In this document: piece after piece, positions 35,849 through 44,979 of the stretch | Position numbering within the stretch: position 1 is the first letter of the stretch | Layout: each line of letters begins with the position of its first letter | NCBI RefSeq assembly: GCF_051903925.1 | Contig: NZ_CP173678.1 | Location: 3,596,001-3,660,000, forward strand | Direction of reading: 5' to 3' | From: G051903925 sp051903925 | GTDB taxonomy: Bacteria > Pseudomonadota > Alphaproteobacteria > Zavarziniales > Zavarziniaceae | DNA length: 64,000 bases | Notes under the pieces: generated by a model | The model's input: only the letters and a program-made list of their open reading frames with translations | What the model was told of the DNA's origin: nothing | Database searches by the model: none | Program-made: the position numbers and the translations under genes

Positions 35849-38800
35849 TCACGGCCGGAAGCCCTGCGCGCGGGGAACCAGGCGGCTTGGCTGGCTGACG
35901 ATGCGGTAGGCGTTCTCGGCCCAGTCGCAGATCAGGGGCCGGCTGTCGCGGGGATCGATCATCTCCTCCATCTGGAAGCGGTTGAGCGGGCCGACGGGGC
36001 CGCGCGCGCTTTCGATCCGGGCATTGATCTCGGCCCGCAGGGCGGCCGGGTCCGCCGCCTCGGCCAGCTGGCGCTTGTAGGCGGCCTCGATCCCGCCTTC
36101 CGGCGGAATGCCGCCCACGTCGGCGGAGGGCCAGGCGACGCGAACGCTGGCGCCGGCCTTGGGCGTCGCGAAGTTGTTGCCGGCAACCCCGAAGCTGCGC
36201 CGCATGATGATGGTGAAGATCGGCACCTCGACCTGCGCAAAGGCGATCATCCACTCCCCGCCCTTGCGGATGGTCGCGGCGATCTCGTGCTCCAGGCCCA
36301 CGGCGAACCCCGGATTGTCGATCAGGTTCAACACGGGGATGTGGAACAGGTCGCACAGGTCCAGGTGGCGGCGCAGCTTGTCACAGCCGTCGGCCGTCAG
36401 CGCGCCGCCATTGGCATGCCGGCTGTCGGACGCGATCACGCCCAGCGGATAGCCGTTGAACCGGACGAAGCCTGTCACCTGGTCTGTGCCCCAGTGCGGC
36501 CCGATCTCGAAGAACGACCCCCTGTCCGCCATCAGGCGGATGGCCCGACGGATGTCGAACGTTTGGGTCCGCTTGCGCGGGACCAGCGTGAACAGCTCCT
36601 CCTCCCGCCGGTCGGCCGGGTCGGCCAGGTCGGGCGCCAGGACCGGCGGTGCCTCCCACGCGCTGGACGGCAGGTAGGACAGGAAGCGGCGGCCTTGGGC
36701 GAAGGCGTCCTCCTCGCTCTCGGCCAGGTTGTCCACGGCGCCGTTGCGGCAATGGATGTGCCAGCCGCCCAGGTCCTCCTTGGTAATGTCGTATCCCATG
36801 GCGTGGCTGACGACCGGGGGCCCGGCCACGAACAGCTGGGCGATGTCGCGCACCATGACCGAGAAATGGCCCAGCACTGCCTTGGCGGCGCCGATGCCGA
36901 CGACACTGCCGAGCAGCAGGTTGACGACCGGCACCTCGCCCAGCTGGCGGGCATACATGGAACTGCCCAGGTGGCCGGGTAGGAACGAGCCGCCGCTGCC
37001 GGCGACCCGGGGGCGCCCGGCCTTGATGGCGCCCTCGCTCTCCTGCGCCGTGCTCTCGCCCGATTTCTGCTGCTTGGGCACCATGGCGGCGACGCTGCCG
37101 CCGCCGGACGAGCCGTCGAGCAGGCGCAGCGAGGGACAGCGCAGGTCCAGCGACAGGCGGTCCAGGTACTGGCTCTTTTCCCCGATGGCGCCATCGGCGT
37201 GGCCCCCGCGCGAAGTGAAGTCGTCGGCGCAGACGACGGCCTGTCGCCCGGCCAGCCGGCCCCAGCCGCCGACATGGTTGGCCGGCGTGAAGTCCGCGAT
37301 GCGCCCGTCCTCGTCATAGGAGGCAAAGCCGGTCAGGCTGCCCACCTCGCGGAAGGTGCCGGGGTCCAGGACCAGGTCGATGCGTTCGCGGCAGGTCAGC
37401 TTGCCCCGGTTGCGCTGGCGGATCACGCCGGGGTCCCGGGTTTCCGGCCCGAAGCGCGCATGGGCGATGGCGCGCAGGGCGTTCACCTCGGCCAGCAATG
37501 GCGCCCAGCTGTCGGCGCCGTATTCCCGCGTGGCAGCGCCAGTCGCCGCCGTCGCGTCCGGCCGCAGCAGCGCGACCACCTGGCCGGCGGCGATGCTGGC
37601 GCCCGGCTCCAGCGCCTGAAGCTCGACCACGGTGCCGGCCACATGGGCAGTGACGGCCGTCTCCATCTTCATCGCGCTGACGATCATCACGGGGTCGCCT
37701 GCCTGGACCGCTTCCCCTTCCCGCACCAGCACCTCGACCACCGCGCCCGCCATGGGGGCCTCGACACCCTCCAGCCCCTCGGTCACCGTCAGGCCGCCGG
37801 CTGCGACTGGCCCCGTGGGCGCTGCGAACGTGGCGCCACGACCGCCGCTCAGGCTGGCGGCCTGCTGCTCCAGCAGGGCCAGAGGCGGCGCCTTCTGCTG
37901 CACCCCGGCGGGGGGCAGCGACAGCTCAGGCCGCTCCGCCAGCAGCGTGGTGCGCGCGTCGCCGGCCCGGACCGACGGTTCGGCCAGGATCGCGCGCAGC
38001 TGCGCCAGGTTGGTGGGCACGCCGCCGACATGGAACTCGTCCAGCGCACGCATGGCCCGGTCCAGCGCCGAATGGAGCGTCGCGATCGAATTCGACTGCA
38101 CGATCAGCTTGGCGAACATCGGGTCGAACTGCGGCGGCGGGGTCAGGCCAAGATAGCCGCAGGAATCGACCCGGATGCCGGGCCCGGCGGGCTCGCGATA
38201 GCTGACCAGGGTGCCCGAGCCCTGGGCCACGATGCGCGCCTGCACGGCAAAGCCGCGCGGCTCACGCACGGCGGCCTGCTCGCCCAGGCCAAGCTCGGCC
38301 AGGGTGGCGCCCGCGGCGATGCGGAACTGCGCCTCCACCAGGTCGATGCCCGTCACCTGCTCGGTGATCGTGTGCTCGACCTGGATGCGGGGATTGCACT
38401 CGATGAAGTAGTGGGTGCCCTCTTCCGGGCTCACCAGGAACTCGACGGTACCGGCATTCACATAGGCCGCCTCCCGCGCGAGGCGCACGGCATCGTCGAG
38501 GATGCGCTGGCGCAGGCCGGGCTCAAGGCCCGGCGCCGGGGCGATCTCGACGACCTTCTGGTTGCGCTGCTGGACCGAGCAGTCCCGCTCGTACAGGTGA
38601 ACGATGCCGCCCTGCGCATCGGCCAGGATCTGCACCTCGACATGACGCGGCCGGCGAACCAGCTTCTCCAGGAAGACGCTGCCGTCGCCGAATGCCGCCT
38701 CCGCCTCGCTGCGACAGCGGGCAAAGGCGGCGTCCATGTCCTCGGGCCGCTCGACCGCGCGCATGCCACGGCCGCCGCCGCCGGCCGCCGCCTTCATCAT

Positions 38801-39274
38801 CACGGGATAGCCCAGGCGGGCGGCCACCTCCTGCGCCTGGGCCACGCTTGTAACGGGACCGTCGCTGCCGGGCACGACGGGAATGCCCAGGCGGGCGGCC
38901 AAGTCGCGGGCGCTCGTCTTGTCGCCGAACAGGCTCAGCGTTTCGGGCCGTGGGCCGATGAAGGCGATCCCGGCATCGGCGCAGGCCCGGGCAAAGGCCG
39001 CATTCTCAGACAGGAAGCCATAGCCGGGATGCACGCTGTCGCAGCCGGCATCCTGGGCGATCCTGACCAGGGCGGGCACGTCGAGATAGGCGCGCACCGG
39101 ATCGGTGGGCGTGCCGCCCGGCAGTTCGCGCGCCTGGGTCGCGATCCGCGTGTGCAGGCCCAGGGCATCGGCAGGTGCGAAGACGGCCACCGTCTCGACC
39201 CCCAGGCCGCTGGCGGCCCGGGCGATCCGGATCGCGATCTCGCCCCGGTTGGCAATCAGCGTGCGCTTGAACAC
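35849..39274 (-). CDS. Single-chain acyl-CoA carboxylase (biotin carboxylase, BCCP and carboxyltransferase fused)
   Basis: One 1141-residue chain carries all parts of a biotin-dependent carboxylase. Residues 1-450 are biotin carboxylase (MFKRTLIANRGEIAIRIAR, the ATP-grasp loop GGGGRGMR, and ECNPRIQVEHTITEQVTG). A linker follows, then the biotinyl domain with Lys536 in SAMKMET. From about 600 onward come the two halves of the carboxyltransferase (LLDGSSGGGS, then NLIDNPGFAVGLEHE). The layout matches the single-chain long-chain acyl-CoA carboxylases described in mycobacteria and other bacteria. The substrate acyl group cannot be read here; acetyl-, propionyl- and long-chain-CoA are all possible. 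Confidence 0.9.
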   Translation of the reverse strand: MFKRTLIANRGEIAIRIARAASGLGVETVAVFAPADALGLHTRIATQARELPGGTPTDPVRAYLDVPALVRIAQDAGCDSVHPGYGFLSENAAFARACADAGIAFIGPRPETLSLFGDKTSARDLAARLGIPVVPGSDGPVTSVAQAQEVAARLGYPVMMKAAAGGGGRGMRAVERPEDMDAAFARCRSEAEAAFGDGSVFLEKLVRRPRHVEVQILADAQGGIVHLYERDCSVQQRNQKVVEIAPAPGLEPGLRQRILDDAVRLAREAAYVNAGTVEFLVSPEEGTHYFIECNPRIQVEHTITEQVTGIDLVEAQFRIAAGATLAELGLGEQAAVREPRGFAVQARIVAQGSGTLVSYREPAGPGIRVDSCGYLGLTPPPQFDPMFAKLIVQSNSIATLHSALDRAMRALDEFHVGGVPTNLAQLRAILAEPSVRAGDARTTLLAERPELSLPPAGVQQKAPPLALLEQQAASLSGGRGATFAAPTGPVAAGGLTVTEGLEGVEAPMAGAVVEVLVREGEAVQAGDPVMIVSAMKMETAVTAHVAGTVVELQALEPGASIAAGQVVALLRPDATAATGAATREYGADSWAPLLAEVNALRAIAHARFGPETRDPGVIRQRNRGKLTCRERIDLVLDPGTFREVGSLTGFASYDEDGRIADFTPANHVGGWGRLAGRQAVVCADDFTSRGGHADGAIGEKSQYLDRLSLDLRCPSLRLLDGSSGGGSVAAMVPKQQKSGESTAQESEGAIKAGRPRVAGSGGSFLPGHLGSSMYARQLGEVPVVNLLLGSVVGIGAAKAVLGHFSVMVRDIAQLFVAGPPVVSHAMGYDITKEDLGGWHIHCRNGAVDNLAESEEDAFAQGRRFLSYLPSSAWEAPPVLAPDLADPADRREEELFTLVPRKRTQTFDIRRAIRLMADRGSFFEIGPHWGTDQVTGFVRFNGYPLGVIASDSRHANGGALTADGCDKLRRHLDLCDLFHIPVLNLIDNPGFAVGLEHEIAATIRKGGEWMIAFAQVEVPIFTIIMRRSFGVAGNNFATPKAGASVRVAWPSADVGGIPPEGGIEAAYKRQLAEAADPAALRAEINARIESARGPVGPLNRFQMEEMIDPRDSRPLICDWAENAYRIVSQPSRLVPRAQGFRP

Positions 39275-39343
39275 GTGCGTCCTCTCCCTTGTCTTGTGCT
39301 CCCGGGTCGACGCCCAGGTTTGTCCGATCTGTACACTGTTCGA

Positions 39344-40111
39344 TCAACCAGGCGGTAGGGCAGCCTTCACGCTGGCCAGGTCGGCCTGCAGCCCGACCAT
39401 CATGGCGCGCAGGTCGTGGGCGACGTTGATGACCTGGAACCCCTGCTCTGCCCGGCGCGCTGCGATCCCGACGTGGGAAAAGACGGCGGCCGGCTTGCCG
39501 GCGCGACGACAGGCGGCAACGACGCGCGCCATGGCGTCGTCGAAGGCCGGTTCCCCGTCATTGTCGCGGGGCGGCAGGCCCAGGGCGACGGACAGGTCGG
39601 CAGGGCCGACGAACACCGCGTCCACCCCCGGCACGGCCAGGATCTCGTCCACGCTGGTCAGGGCGGAAGCCGTCTCGATCATCGGGATCACCGCCACGCG
39701 GTCGTTGGCGGTCGCCGGATAGCCGGGCCCATCGCGCAGGATCGGCCGCATCGGCCCGAAGCTGCGCCGCCCGGCCGGGGGATACAGGCTGGCATCCACC
39801 GCGGCCTTGGCGTCGGCCGGTGTCTGGATCATGGGCACGATGATGCCAAGCGCGCCCGCGTCCAGGACCCGGCCGATGATGCCGGGCTCGTTCCACGGCA
39901 CGCGCACGATCGCGGGCACGTTGGCCAGGTCGCAGGCCCGCACCATCGCGCAGACGCTGGCGAAGTCGGGCAGGCCATGCTGCATGTCCAGGCATACCCA
40001 GTCGAAGCCGCTGCGGGCGACGACCTCCGCGGCCAGGGCGCTCTCCAGCATGCACCAGCCGCCGAGCAGCGGGCGCCCCTCGGCAAAGCGTGACTTCAGG
40101 TCGGCGATCAT
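39344..40111 (-). CDS. HpcH/HpaI-family aldolase (class II, pyruvate-releasing)
   Basis: A 255-residue metal-dependent aldolase of the TIM-barrel HpaI type. Marks are LLGGWCMLESALAAEVVARSG, the substrate and metal segment DMQHGLPD, VIPMIETASALTSVDEIL and VGPADLSVALGL. Family members cleave 4-hydroxy-2-oxoacids to pyruvate and an aldehyde. The ATG at 40111 has GAGGAG six bases upstream. It lies 69 bases upstream of the carboxylase stop region on the same strand order: its stop precedes the window end of the carboxylase promoter side, so the two may share regulation but not clearly a transcript. Confidence 0.85.
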   Translation of the reverse strand: MIADLKSRFAEGRPLLGGWCMLESALAAEVVARSGFDWVCLDMQHGLPDFASVCAMVRACDLANVPAIVRVPWNEPGIIGRVLDAGALGIIVPMIQTPADAKAAVDASLYPPAGRRSFGPMRPILRDGPGYPATANDRVAVIPMIETASALTSVDEILAVPGVDAVFVGPADLSVALGLPPRDNDGEPAFDDAMARVVAACRRAGKPAAVFSHVGIAARRAEQGFQVINVAHDLRAMMVGLQADLASVKAALPPG

Positions 40112-40266
40112 CGGCTCCTCCCGCTCTTCTTGTCTGGCGCGTGATTGAGCCCGCTGGCCACCGGCCTGTCGACCCTGGTCGGTGTGAACTGTCTTGCGGA
40201 TCAGCAAATTGCTGGCTGTGTCCGGGCACGGAATGTTGATACTGGTGGGACGGGGGATCGCATCGC

Positions 40267-40812
40267 ATGGCACAGGACATCGGCATCGCTGCGGCCACGC
40301 CTGAACCGGCTCCGGTCCAGGCGGCGCGCCCGGACGATGGTCCGCTGCTGGCGCTGCTGTTCCGCCTGGGCGAGCTTCGCCTGGGCCTGCCGGTCGGTTC
40401 TGTCGAGACCGTCGTGCCCGCCCCCCGCCCCGCCGCCCTGCCCCAGGCGCCGGCTGTCGTGGCGGGCCTTGTCGACGTCCATGGTGCCGTCCTGCCCTGC
40501 CTGGACCTGCGCCGCCGGGTAGACGGCGCAGCGACCGCGATCGGCGCGGAGACGCGCCTGATTCTGGCCCGGACGGTGGCGCGGCGCGTGGCAATCCTGG
40601 CCGACAGCGTGCAGGGGGTAGAGGTGCTGCCCGCGCGCGGCGCCATGGCCCTTGTGCCGCTGGCACCGGGCGCCGGCCTGCTCCGCGCGGCCGCGATACC
40701 AGGCGACGGCATCGTCCTGCTCCACGATGTGGAGGCCCTGCTGAGCGCTGCCGAGGAGACACAGCTGGCGGCGGCACTCGCGGCCCTGGCCAACCACACG
40801 GCAGAGCCATGA
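40267..40812 (+). CDS. cheW: CheW-like coupling protein 1
   Basis: A 181-residue protein with a CheW fold from about residue 27 (LLALLFRLGELRLGLPVGSVETVV) through VDVHGAVLPCLDLRRRV. It begins a seven-gene plus-strand operon and couples the receptor array to the CheA kinase. The N-terminal 25 residues are a disordered Ala/Pro-rich tail. The cheR start overlaps its stop (ATGA). A promoter is expected in the 155-base gap from the divergent aldolase gene. Confidence 0.85.
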   Translation: MAQDIGIAAATPEPAPVQAARPDDGPLLALLFRLGELRLGLPVGSVETVVPAPRPAALPQAPAVVAGLVDVHGAVLPCLDLRRRVDGAATAIGAETRLILARTVARRVAILADSVQGVEVLPARGAMALVPLAPGAGLLRAAAIPGDGIVLLHDVEALLSAAEETQLAAALAALANHTAEP

Positions 40813-42176
40813 CCCCGCCCGCCGCAGACCCCCTGGCGGAATTGCGGGCCGTGGTCGCCCGGCGCCTGGGGCTGGAGGTGACGGAGGCCCAGGGCGACCG
40901 TCTCCGCCTTGCCCTTGCGGCGGCGGAAGCAGCGACCGGCCTGCCGCCGGGCCAGGTTGCGGCCGGCCTGCTTCACCGCCATTGGGGCGAACCCGCATGG
41001 CAGGCGGCGATCAGCGAACTGACGGTGCAGGAAACCTGTTTCATGCGGCACCGGCCCTGGCTGGACCGCATTGCCCAGGTCGTGCGCGCCCAAATCGCCC
41101 CGCGAGGCGAACGAACCTTGCGCGTCTGGAGCGCCGCCTGCGCCACGGGAGAGGAGGCGTGGTCCCTGGCCATGCTGGGCCGCCAGGTTGTTGACGACAC
41201 GGGTGGCGGCACGGTCGACGTCACGGCGACCGATCTCAGCACCCGCGCACTGGCTGCCGCCCGTAAGGGTTGCTATGGCGCGTGGACCATGCGCGACCTG
41301 CTGCCCGTCGAACGCGCGCGCTGGTTCCGTCCCGATGGCCGGCGCTGGCAGGTGGGGCCGGACCTGCGCGCCATGGTCCGCTTCGCCCCCTTCAACCTGG
41401 CCCAGCCCGAGGATCCGCACGCGCCGTTCCCGCGGGGGCCGTTCGACCTGATCGTGTGCCGCAACGTGCTGATGTACCTGACACCGGCGGCGCGCACGCT
41501 CGCCATCCGGCACCTGCTGGCGGCGCTGGCGCCGGGCGGCATCCTGGCCGTCAGCCCGGCCGAGGCGGTGGCCGCATGGTACCGCCCCCTGACCCCGTTG
41601 AGCTTCCCCGAAGCGATCCTGTTCCAGCGGGACGTGGCCGCCCCGATCCCGGCCGCCCCGCCCGCCGCGGCCGTCCAGCCGCCCGTGGCGCCTGTGGCGC
41701 CCGGTCCTGTGGTGTCCCGGCCGATTGCCGCAAGGCCATCCGCCAGCCCTCCGCCCGACCTGCAAGCGATCCGCGCCCTGGGTGATCAGGGCATGCTGGA
41801 CGCCGCGCGCCTGGCGCTGGCCCCACTTGCGGCAGGCGACAACCTGGATGCAAACCTGCTTCTGGCGATGATCTGCAGCGAGGCGGGCGCGCTGGACGAA
41901 GGGATGGCGGCGGCACGCCGGGCCGTCTACCTGGCGCCGGGATCGGCCGCCGCGCAATTCGCGCAGGGGCTGCTGCAGGCCCGGCGGGGTGCCACGACGC
42001 GGGCGCGCCGCAACCTGGACGGCGTCCTGGCCCTGCTTGAGGGCGAGGCGGACGAGACGATGCTCTGCGCCGTCCTGGACCTGGATGCGGGCACGATCCG
42101 GCAGGCCGCGCGCCGCCTGCTGAATGAACTGGCGGGTGATGACCGTGGGGCCGGGATGGCTACCGATGCCGCCTGA
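40809..42176 (+). CDS. cheR: CheR-type receptor methyltransferase with C-terminal TPR region
   Basis: The 455-residue protein has the CheR helical N-terminus (1-75). The SAM-binding domain follows (WSAACATGEEAWSLAML, then FDLIVCRNVLMYL at about 213-225) and extends to near 285. A Pro/Ala linker leads to a C-terminal helical region that looks like TPR repeats (DLQAIRALGDQGMLDAARLAL and onward). CheR enzymes with TPRs, such as WspC, methylate receptor glutamates in chemosensory systems that need not drive motility. It overlaps both neighbouring cheW genes. Confidence 0.9.
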   Translation: MTPPAADPLAELRAVVARRLGLEVTEAQGDRLRLALAAAEAATGLPPGQVAAGLLHRHWGEPAWQAAISELTVQETCFMRHRPWLDRIAQVVRAQIAPRGERTLRVWSAACATGEEAWSLAMLGRQVVDDTGGGTVDVTATDLSTRALAAARKGCYGAWTMRDLLPVERARWFRPDGRRWQVGPDLRAMVRFAPFNLAQPEDPHAPFPRGPFDLIVCRNVLMYLTPAARTLAIRHLLAALAPGGILAVSPAEAVAAWYRPLTPLSFPEAILFQRDVAAPIPAAPPAAAVQPPVAPVAPGPVVSRPIAARPSASPPPDLQAIRALGDQGMLDAARLALAPLAAGDNLDANLLLAMICSEAGALDEGMAAARRAVYLAPGSAAAQFAQGLLQARRGATTRARRNLDGVLALLEGEADETMLCAVLDLDAGTIRQAARRLLNELAGDDRGAGMATDAA

Positions 42177-42777
42177 CCCCCCTGCCCGGCAGGTGCTGGA
42201 CTGGGCCGGTGCGAAGGCCCGGCTGGACGCGATCGAGGCGGCGATCGAAGGCAGCGCCGCCCCCACCAGTACGGCGCTGGATGCGATGCTCGAAGCCCGG
42301 GCGCGGGACCTGGCGCGACCGGTCCCGGGCGCGTCGACACGCCCCTCGATCGACCTGGTCGCGTTCCACCTGGGGCAGGATCGCTTGGGCATCGCCGCCG
42401 GCCTGGCCCTGGCCGTGGTGGAACTGACTGGCCTGACACCGGTGCCGGGTCTGCCCCCGCACTATCCCGGCATCGTCCTGCACCGCGGCTCGGTCTATCC
42501 CGTGCTGGACCTGGGCCTGCTGTTCCGCCGGCCGCGCGTGGCCGGGGCCCCGCGCCCGGCCTATGGCATCCTGGTGCGCCAGGCAGGCTCTGCCCTGGCG
42601 CTGGCAGCGGATGCCATTGCGGGGATCGAGCGGGTGGACGCCGGGGATTTCGCGCCTGCAACGGATGCGGGTATCTGGCAGCATCTGGTCGACGGTGTGG
42701 TGCAAGGCGGAACGCTCGTCCTGGATGTCCACCGACTGTTGGCCGATCCGCGCCTTGTCGTTCATGATAAGCAGTAA
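42166..42777 (+). CDS. cheW: CheW-like coupling protein 2
   Basis: A 203-residue CheW homologue. A helical N-terminal stretch (DWAGAKARLDAIEAAIEG) precedes the CheW fold (about 62 onward: IDLVAFHLGQDRLGIAAGLALAVVEL, then VLHRGSVYPVLDLGLLF). The ATG at 42166 is used because GGGATGG lies about ten bases upstream. ATG at 42139 would give nine more residues. It overlaps cheR by 11 bases. Two CheW proteins flanking CheR is the WspB-WspC-WspD layout. Confidence 0.85.
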   Translation: MPPDPPARQVLDWAGAKARLDAIEAAIEGSAAPTSTALDAMLEARARDLARPVPGASTRPSIDLVAFHLGQDRLGIAAGLALAVVELTGLTPVPGLPPHYPGIVLHRGSVYPVLDLGLLFRRPRVAGAPRPAYGILVRQAGSALALAADAIAGIERVDAGDFAPATDAGIWQHLVDGVVQGGTLVLDVHRLLADPRLVVHDKQ

Positions 42778-42818
42778 GTGACCCTGTTAAATTCCTGATA
42801 AAAAAGAGAAAGCAAGAC

Positions 42819-44948
42819 ATGGCGCTGGTGGCGACACGACGCATGAGCATCGGCCGGGCGGTGCTGATCGGCGCGGTGGCGACGGCCCTGCTGCCGGCCC
42901 TGGTCCTGGGCGTCGGGCTGACGATGGAGGCCCGCGCCCTGATGGTGCGCGAACTGCTGGAGCGCAACCTGACGGCGGCGCGCGGCCTTGCCGGCTATCT
43001 CGACATGACGGTGACCGACCACCGGCAGGCACTGGCCGTGCTGGCCAGCCGAATCGCCCGGATGCCGCCGGACAACGCCTTCGCGATCGACCAGGAACTG
43101 GACGACGTCCACGACGCATTCCCGCTGTTCGCGCGCGTCTCGCTGACCAATGCCGCGGGCGTAGTGGTCCAGGCCGCGCCGGAGGTGATCGACAACAGCC
43201 CGACGGTCATCGGTGTCGATCTCAGCGACCGCAGCTTCATCCGCGCGGCGGTCGAAACCCGTCGTGCCGTGGTCGACCACGAAGTGGTGATCAGCCGGAC
43301 CACGGGCCAGGCCCAATTCGTCATCGCGGCGCCGGTGATCAGCGCCGACGGCGTGCTGCGCGGCGTCCTGACCGGCGCGATCAGCCTGACCAACACCAAG
43401 ACGGTGGTCGACGCACAGGATTTTGGTCGGACAGGCCGTACCACCGTCGCCACCCAGACTGGAACGCCCATTGCCCAGGACGACCGGGACCCCAGCCTGG
43501 CCGGCATCAACTACAGCCGGCTGTCGATCTGGCCCAGCCTGACCGCAGCGGACCGCGGGGAGATTGCGTCCTATCGCGACCATGCGGGGGAAGAGCGGCT
43601 GGCCAGCTTTGCCACCGTCGACGCCACGGGGTGGAAGGTCTGGTCCAGCGTCACGATGGCGGAGGTGGACGAGATGATCGCCGACACCTACCGCTCGATC
43701 CTGCTGTGGGTGCTCGGGGCGATCGGCCTGGCGCTGGTGATGGCGATCCTGTTCGGACGCGCGGTGGCGCGACCCCTGCGCGCCCTGGAGGCGACGGCAT
43801 TCCGCCTGGCGGACGGTCAGCTTGACGAGCGCGCGGCCGAGGACGGGTTCCAGGAACTGGCCCGTGTGGCCCAGGCATTGAATGTCCTGGCCGGCAATCT
43901 TCAGAAGACGCTTGAGGATGAACGTACGGCACGGCAGGCCCTCAGCAGCGGCGTCAGCGACTACAGCGCCCTGGCCGAGCGGGTCGCGGCGGGCGACCTG
44001 TCCGTGCGTGTGAACGCCGAGGGCCGCGGCGACCTGGGCCGTCTGGGCCTGGCCCTGAACACGATGACGGAGTCGCTTGGCCGCCTTGTGTCGGAGATCC
44101 AGGGCGCCGTCTCGCGCCTCGCCTCCGCGAGCGCGGAGATCCTGGCGTCGACAAGCCAGCAGGTTTCGGCAACGGCGGAGGAGGCAAGCGCCGTTCGCCA
44201 GACGGCCGCGACCGTGTTCGAGGTCCGCCGCACGGCCGAGACGGCGGCGCGCAGCACCCGGCACGTCACGGAACTGGCGCAGCGGGCCGAGAGCATCGTG
44301 GCAACCGGCCGGCAGTCCGTCAGCGAAAGCATCGCCGGCAGTGTCGACGCCAAGGAGCGGATGGAGACGCTGGCCGAGCGCATCCTGGCCCTGAGCGAGC
44401 AGACCCAGGCAATTGCCGAGATCAATGCCGTGGTCGGCGAACTGGCGGAGAAATCCAACCTGCTGGCCGTCAATGCCGGGATCGAGGCGGCCAAGGCAGG
44501 CGAGGCCGGACGCGGCTTTTCGGTCGTCGCCATGGAGGTCAAGGATCTGGCCAACCGGTCCAAGGAGGCGACGAGCCAGGTCCGCCGCATCCTGCTGGCC
44601 ATCCAGAAATCGGCCCAGGCCGCGGTGATGGCGGCAGAGCAGGGTGTGAAGGTCGCAGGCGGCGGCGCCAACCTGGCCCGCCAGTCCGGCGACGCGATCG
44701 CCGCCCTGGCCGACAGCGTCATCCAGGCGTCCCAGGCGGCGCAGCAGATCTCAGCCTCTGCCTCGCAGCAGGAAGCGGGCATGGAGCAGATCTCGCTCGC
44801 CATGCGCAATATCGAGCAGTCCTCGGCGCAGACGGCGGCGGCGACCAAGCAGGTGGAGCAGACGGCGCGCGACCTGGACACCCTGGCGCAGACCCTGTCC
44901 GAGCTGGTCCGCAACATGCTGACCGACCGCGCCGGGCGGCGGGGCTGA
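42819..44948 (+). CDS. Methyl-accepting chemotaxis protein with periplasmic dCache-like sensor
   Basis: A 709-residue receptor. The first membrane helix is at about 12-35, followed by a periplasmic double-Cache-like domain of about 250 residues (with VSLTNAAGVVVQAAPEVI and VEVVISRTTGQ-like blocks). A second helix lies at about 291-312, then HAMP-like segments and a cytoplasmic coiled coil. The signalling tip reads EKSNLLAVNAGIEAAKAGEA instead of the textbook QTNLLALNAAIEAARAGE. The C-terminus lacks an NWETF-like CheR tether. The ligand is unknown; dCache domains often bind amino acids or organic acids. Confidence 0.9.
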   Translation: MALVATRRMSIGRAVLIGAVATALLPALVLGVGLTMEARALMVRELLERNLTAARGLAGYLDMTVTDHRQALAVLASRIARMPPDNAFAIDQELDDVHDAFPLFARVSLTNAAGVVVQAAPEVIDNSPTVIGVDLSDRSFIRAAVETRRAVVDHEVVISRTTGQAQFVIAAPVISADGVLRGVLTGAISLTNTKTVVDAQDFGRTGRTTVATQTGTPIAQDDRDPSLAGINYSRLSIWPSLTAADRGEIASYRDHAGEERLASFATVDATGWKVWSSVTMAEVDEMIADTYRSILLWVLGAIGLALVMAILFGRAVARPLRALEATAFRLADGQLDERAAEDGFQELARVAQALNVLAGNLQKTLEDERTARQALSSGVSDYSALAERVAAGDLSVRVNAEGRGDLGRLGLALNTMTESLGRLVSEIQGAVSRLASASAEILASTSQQVSATAEEASAVRQTAATVFEVRRTAETAARSTRHVTELAQRAESIVATGRQSVSESIAGSVDAKERMETLAERILALSEQTQAIAEINAVVGELAEKSNLLAVNAGIEAAKAGEAGRGFSVVAMEVKDLANRSKEATSQVRRILLAIQKSAQAAVMAAEQGVKVAGGGANLARQSGDAIAALADSVIQASQAAQQISASASQQEAGMEQISLAMRNIEQSSAQTAAATKQVEQTARDLDTLAQTLSELVRNMLTDRAGRRG

Positions 44949-44979
44949 GCGCCGCCAACGCATACGCGGACACCCACCC

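Noticed and set aside
39558..42392. A 944-codon minus-strand open frame across the cheW-cheR region
   Set aside because: It runs antisense to clear cheW, cheR and cheW genes and has low-complexity composition.
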